A program made the translations under genes and the position numbers. Below are positions 61,173-64,000 of a DNA stretch of 64,000 bases, piece by piece (positions within the stretch are counted from its first letter, which is position 1; every line of letters starts with the position of its first letter). Origin of the DNA: Metabacillus litoralis (GTDB lineage: Bacteria; Bacillota; Bacilli; Bacillales; Bacillaceae); assembly GCF_007994985.1 (NCBI RefSeq), contig NZ_VOQF01000007.1, forward strand, positions 186,001-250,000, in the 5' to 3' direction. The notes under the pieces were generated by a model. That model was not told the DNA's origin. It searched no databases and saw nothing but the letters and a program-made list of their open reading frames with translations.

Positions 61173-61571
61173 TTATCTTCCACTTTTACCTGTTCCTACA
61201 AATGTTTCTTTTTTATCAAGCTTTTTATATAGCTCAAGAATTACCTTTTTACTATATCCAAAATCTGTTGGTAAGACGGTATTTGTAGTTGCTGTAAAAT
61301 CAACTGCTGTTTCAAAAGGACGAACAGATATTATTGTTACAATTAAGAAACCTTTTTTTGGTCGATCGATATTTACACTCATTTCACCACGGTCTTCAGA
61401 TACCGATGTTATTGTCATTCCAGGTGTTTCTTCGATAATTGATTTAACAGATTGTAAAGCAGTTTTATACGTTGTTTTATAATAATGACTTTTCAGATCT
61501 TCGTTGTAATGATTTTCACGCGTTTCTTGATGTGTACTAAAAATATCTTTAAGCTTGTTTACAAAACTCAT
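61173..61571 (-). CDS. Conserved cytosolic protein of unknown function
   Basis: 132 residues, no signal peptide or membrane segment. The middle (MTITSVSEDRGEMSVNI, then KGFLIVTIISVRPFETAVDF) looks like a beta-rich fold, with ALQSVKSIIEETPGM as a preceding helix. Not recognised with confidence. ATG with AAAGGGG. Lies between speD and nrdR with a terminator upstream, so it may be co-transcribed with nrdR. Confidence 0.75.
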   Translation of the reverse strand: MSFVNKLKDIFSTHQETRENHYNEDLKSHYYKTTYKTALQSVKSIIEETPGMTITSVSEDRGEMSVNIDRPKKGFLIVTIISVRPFETAVDFTATTNTVLPTDFGYSKKVILELYKKLDKKETFVGTGKSGR

Positions 61572-61653
61572 TATGTTTAAACCCCTTTATCATAATTTTC
61601 ACTTGTCGTGTCCAAAGTATTCTACCTACTATCATACTGAAATTTCACAATAA

Positions 61654-61690
61654 TAAAAAGAGGTGTGGATTAAATAAATCCACACCTCTT
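61654..61690 (-). terminator. Terminator of speD
   Basis: AAGAGGTGTGGATT/AATCCACACCTCTT perfect 14-bp stem and TTTTTATT tail on the minus strand. Confidence 0.92.
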
Positions 61691-61717
61691 AACTAAATGT
61701 TCAATATTAGTCGAAAA

Positions 61718-62098
61718 TTAAAGAACTTTTGCTTGAGCTTGTTTAACTTGAACAGGACCCATGCCTCTAGGAATTTCGATATTTTCACGAGTTTGAGCAC
61801 CTAAAGATTCAGCAATATGATCTGCTGCTATATTCGGATTTAAATCACCGCATGTATAAACATCAATACTTGCATAACCATGCTCAGGAAAGCTGTGAAT
61901 TGTTAAATGCGATTCAGAAATGATTACTACACCACTTACTCCTTGTGGAGCAAATTTATGAAAAGCAACCTCTCTTACTTCTGCACCAGACTTTAATGCC
62001 GCATTTACAAATGTTTTTTCAATGTAATCCATATCATTCAACTTATCAAAATCGCATCCCCATAATTCTGAGATAACGTGTCTACCCATTGTTTCCAT
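61718..62098 (-). CDS. speD: S-adenosylmethionine decarboxylase proenzyme
   Basis: Makes decarboxylated SAM for spermidine. 126 residues, the short prokaryotic (1b) class. Self-cleavage at Glu62-Ser63 in [10 protein letters not shown] gives the pyruvoyl group. [13 protein letters not shown] follows. ATG with AAAGGGGG. Downstream of gapB as in B. subtilis. Confidence 0.97.
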   Translation of the reverse strand: METMGRHVISELWGCDFDKLNDMDYIEKTFVNAALKSGAEVREVAFHKFAPQGVSGVVIISESHLTIHSFPEHGYASIDVYTCGDLNPNIAADHIAESLGAQTRENIEIPRGMGPVQVKQAQAKVL

Positions 62099-62377
62099 AT
62101 TAATGGATCCCCCTTTAACTATTTTTATACATGAATTCTCTGCTTAATGGTATATGTGTAACTACCACGGGGGAAAGTTAGTCCAAAGAGGTCCTAACCC
62201 TTTAAGTAGCCTTTAACACCTTGGCTTTTTATAAGAAGTTCACGAAAAATAGTATACTTTGTTTATATATCTTTTGCAACAAACTTTTTTAAAAAGTTTT
62301 GTTAACCATTAAAGTAAAGGGGCAATCACTTACTATTTTTCTCATGTTTTTTTATTCTATTCACCCTGCTTTTCACG
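62099..62377. other. gapB-speD intergenic region, nothing identified
   Basis: AT-rich upstream region of speD; no gene or clear promoter consensus found. Confidence 0.4.
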
Positions 62378-62430
62378 AAAAAAGAACCGTCCAGGTTGTG
62401 AATTTTTTATCACGACCATTTGGACGGTTC
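62378..62430 (-). terminator. Terminator of gapB
   Basis: GAACCGTCC/GGACGGTTC outer stem with an inner GGTCGTG/CACAACC pairing, followed by TTTTTTCG on the minus strand. Confidence 0.9.
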
Positions 62431-62449
62431 GCATACAAAAGGTAAACGT

Positions 62450-63469
62450 TTAAACCTCAATCATGGAACTCATTTTCTTCTCAACCATCATCGTAAGATC
62501 TGTTACACGACATGAATATCCCCATTCGTTATCATACCAAGCTAGAACTTTTATTTTATTTCCCGCCATAACAATTGTCGATAAACCATCAATGATTGCT
62601 GAAAAAGGGTTTGTATTAAAATCTATTGATACTAAGGGTTCATTTGTATAATCAAGAATTCCTTTTAGAGAGCCTTTTGCTGCTTGCTGAAAGGCTAAAT
62701 TCACATCATCTACAGAAACAGATTTCTCTACATCTACCACTACGTCAACTAAAGAGACATTCGGTGTTGGAACACGCAATGCCATTCCATGCATCTTCCC
62801 CTTTAATTGTGGTAACACCAATTCTAAAGCTTTAGCAGCACCCGTTGAGGTTGGAATAATTGATTGCCCACAGGCTCTTGCTCTTCGTAAATCTTTATGT
62901 GGATTATCAATGTTTCTTTGATCATTTGTATATGCGTGTATTGTTGTCATTAAGCCATTTTTGACGATGAAATTTTCATCAATTACCCTCATTACCGGAG
63001 CTAAACAATTTGTCGTGCAAGATGCATTTGAAATAATACTATGTTGATCTGATTTATACTTATTTTCATTTACTCCCATAACAACTGTTAGATCTTCCTT
63101 CTTACCTGGTGCCGTTAAAATAACTTTTTTAGCACCAGCCTTAATATGAAGAATTGCTTGATCTCTATGATTAAATTTACCTGTTGCTTCAATGACAATA
63201 TCAATCCCCAATTGTTTCCATGGGAGATTTTCAGGATGTCTTTCATTAATTAAAATTACTTTGCTACCGTTTACAATTAAATGACCTTCTTCTACAATCA
63301 CATTTCCATCGAATTTACCGTGATTTGTGTCATACTTTATTAAATGTGCCAACGTTTCTGCTGGATAACTCGCATTAATGACCTTTATATTCATACCTTG
63401 CATCATTGCATTACGAAAAACCATTCTCCCAATACGACCAAAACCATTTATTGCAATATTGGCTCTCAT
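62450..63469 (-). CDS. gapB: NADP-dependent glyceraldehyde-3-phosphate dehydrogenase (gluconeogenic)
   Basis: 339 residues from the second of two adjacent ATGs (MRANIAINGFGRIGR), the better distance from GAGGGG. Catalytic Cys151 in SNASCTTNC. The segment after the Rossmann motif (NASYPAETLAHLIKYD) follows GapB rather than glycolytic GapA. Used in gluconeogenesis. Two CcpN-type boxes upstream fit glycolytic repression. Confidence 0.96.
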   Translation of the reverse strand: MRANIAINGFGRIGRMVFRNAMMQGMNIKVINASYPAETLAHLIKYDTNHGKFDGNVIVEEGHLIVNGSKVILINERHPENLPWKQLGIDIVIEATGKFNHRDQAILHIKAGAKKVILTAPGKKEDLTVVMGVNENKYKSDQHSIISNASCTTNCLAPVMRVIDENFIVKNGLMTTIHAYTNDQRNIDNPHKDLRRARACGQSIIPTSTGAAKALELVLPQLKGKMHGMALRVPTPNVSLVDVVVDVEKSVSVDDVNLAFQQAAKGSLKGILDYTNEPLVSIDFNTNPFSAIIDGLSTIVMAGNKIKVLAWYDNEWGYSCRVTDLTMMVEKKMSSMIEV

Positions 63470-63490
63470 CATATTACCCCTCTCGCTATA

Positions 63491-63501
63491 TATGTTATAC
63501 T
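63491..63501 (+). promoter_or_regulatory. CcpN-type box II of gapB
   Basis: TATGTTATACT on the plus strand fits TRTGHYATAYW at every position. It lies between the -10 and the gapB start. Confidence 0.65.
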
Positions 63502-63522
63502 AATTATTCTATTTTCGTATTA

Positions 63523-63533
63523 AGTATAACACA
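63523..63533 (-). promoter_or_regulatory. CcpN-type box I of gapB, overlapping the -10
   Basis: TGTGTTATACT on the minus strand fits TRTGHYATAYW at every position and includes the TATACT -10. Inverted relative to box II. In B. subtilis CcpN represses gapB from such sites on sugars. Confidence 0.7.
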
Positions 63534-63575
63534 TATAGTGATATATTTAACTCTTTTATTAACTTTTTTCCATTC

Positions 63576-63598
63576 AAAAAGAGACTATTTCTAGTCTC
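63576..63598 (-). terminator. Terminator of coaE
   Basis: GAGACTA/TAGTCTC stem, GAAA loop and T5 on the minus strand. Confidence 0.85.
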
Positions 63599-63634
63599 CT
63601 GCTTCTCGAACTTTTATATTGTTAAATTCTGCAC

Positions 63635-64000
63635 CTAGAGAATCTTCTCTAGTAGGTCATTTAACTGTTTCTTCGTTGATTCAATTGATCCATTATTATC
63701 AATAATGTAATCTGAAAGTTCTCTTTTCTCATATAATGGCAGCTGTGAGTCCATTCTCATTTTAGCTTCTTCTTCATTGTATCCATTTCTTTTCATTAAC
63801 CTTTTCATCTGTGTTTCTTGATCTACGTATACAAGTAGTGTTTTATCAACTATATGTGTTAGTTTACTTTCGAATAATAAAGGAATATCTAAAACAACAG
63901 CATTAGATTGCTTGTTTTTTTCTTCTTCTACTTGTTTTAGCATTTCTTTCCTTACAGCTGGGTGAACAATGCTGTTTAACGTTTGGCGCTTATTCTCATC
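63635..64000 (-). CDS. coaE: Dephospho-CoA kinase, C-terminal part (cut by window edge)
   Basis: Last step of coenzyme A synthesis. The frame stays open to the right edge; the part before the internal Met reads NKRQTLNSIVHPAVRKEMLK, typical of CoaE. DIPLLFESK and VDQETQMKRLMKRNGYNEEEAKMR-type lid sequence follow. The N-terminal P-loop is outside the window. Upstream of gapB as in B. subtilis. Confidence 0.95.
   Translation of the reverse strand, partial: DENKRQTLNSIVHPAVRKEMLKQVEEEKNKQSNAVVLDIPLLFESKLTHIVDKTLLVYVDQETQMKRLMKRNGYNEEEAKMRMDSQLPLYEKRELSDYIIDNNGSIESTKKQLNDLLEKIL

Noticed and set aside
62440-62456. Palindrome TAAACGTTTA at the end of gapB as a cre site
   Set aside because: Does not fit the TGnAAnCG core and lies at the 3' end of the gene.

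Overview
The window reads as ordinary chromosome from a low-GC, spore-forming Bacillaceae bacterium close to Bacillus or Metabacillus. The evidence is the near-complete match of gene order to the B. subtilis stretch from lonB/clpX to gapB/coaE, the sporulation and germination genes (gerM, gerE, sspI), strong AGGAGG-type ribosome sites, T-box leaders and an L20-type leader. About nine tenths of the genes lie on the minus strand. Both edges cut genes: lonB at the left and coaE at the right.

Layout, left to right; minus-strand transcription runs right to left. 1-5.0 kb: lonB (partial), clpX, tig and a TPR protein, for proteolysis and folding. 5.6-15.4 kb: ilvE plus the ilvB-ilvH-ilvC-leuA-leuB-leuC-leuD operon behind a leucine-specifier T-box. 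15.8-21.2 kb: a CCA-encoding tRNA-Arg(UCU), a phosphoesterase, rdgB, rph, gerM, racE, a MarR regulator and gerE behind a sigma-K-type promoter. 21.6-25.8 kb: sdhCAB and plus-strand yslB. 25.9-30.2 kb: lysC behind a lysine riboswitch, uvrC and trxA. 30.9-36.3 kb: the fatty-acid degradation block etfA, etfB, fadB, fadR and lcfA, with a FadR-type palindrome just downstream of a strong promoter at fadR. 36.5-43.7 kb: yshE, mutS2, polX, a CvpA-family gene, zapA and plus-strand rnhC. 43.9-50.6 kb: pheST behind a phenylalanine T-box, an rRNA methylase, sspI, an M42 peptidase and dut. 51-54.3 kb: ysdB behind a sigma-W-type promoter, a VTT-domain membrane protein, ysdA, and infC-rpmI-rplT with an AUU-type infC start. 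54.4-64 kb: thrS behind a threonine T-box, ytxC, dnaI, dnaB, nrdR, an unnamed conserved gene, speD, gapB with two CcpN-type boxes, and coaE (partial).

Almost every gene has a known housekeeping function. The unexplained signal is in the intergenic DNA. Three separate gaps hold tandem arrays built on one core, TTTATC(G/A)nCnAT. One array has an exact 82-bp period (about six copies, between trxA and etfA). Two have an exact 20-bp period (five copies between the VTT gene and ysdA, three and a half copies between rnhC and pheT). The spacings fall near whole or double helical turns. Other signals worth a look are a recurring terminator stem (GGCTGAC/GTCAGCC), a 15-bp inverted repeat next to a second T-box-like motif in the thrS leader, a 26-codon membrane ORF after yshE, and a Bacillaceae dispersed repeat between leuD and the TPR gene.

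No prophage, insertion sequence, CRISPR array, defence system or secondary-metabolite cluster was seen. Start sites were often moved inward from the longest frame to fit the ribosome site; many real starts are TTG or GTG. All comparisons to B. subtilis are from memory of the families, not from a search.
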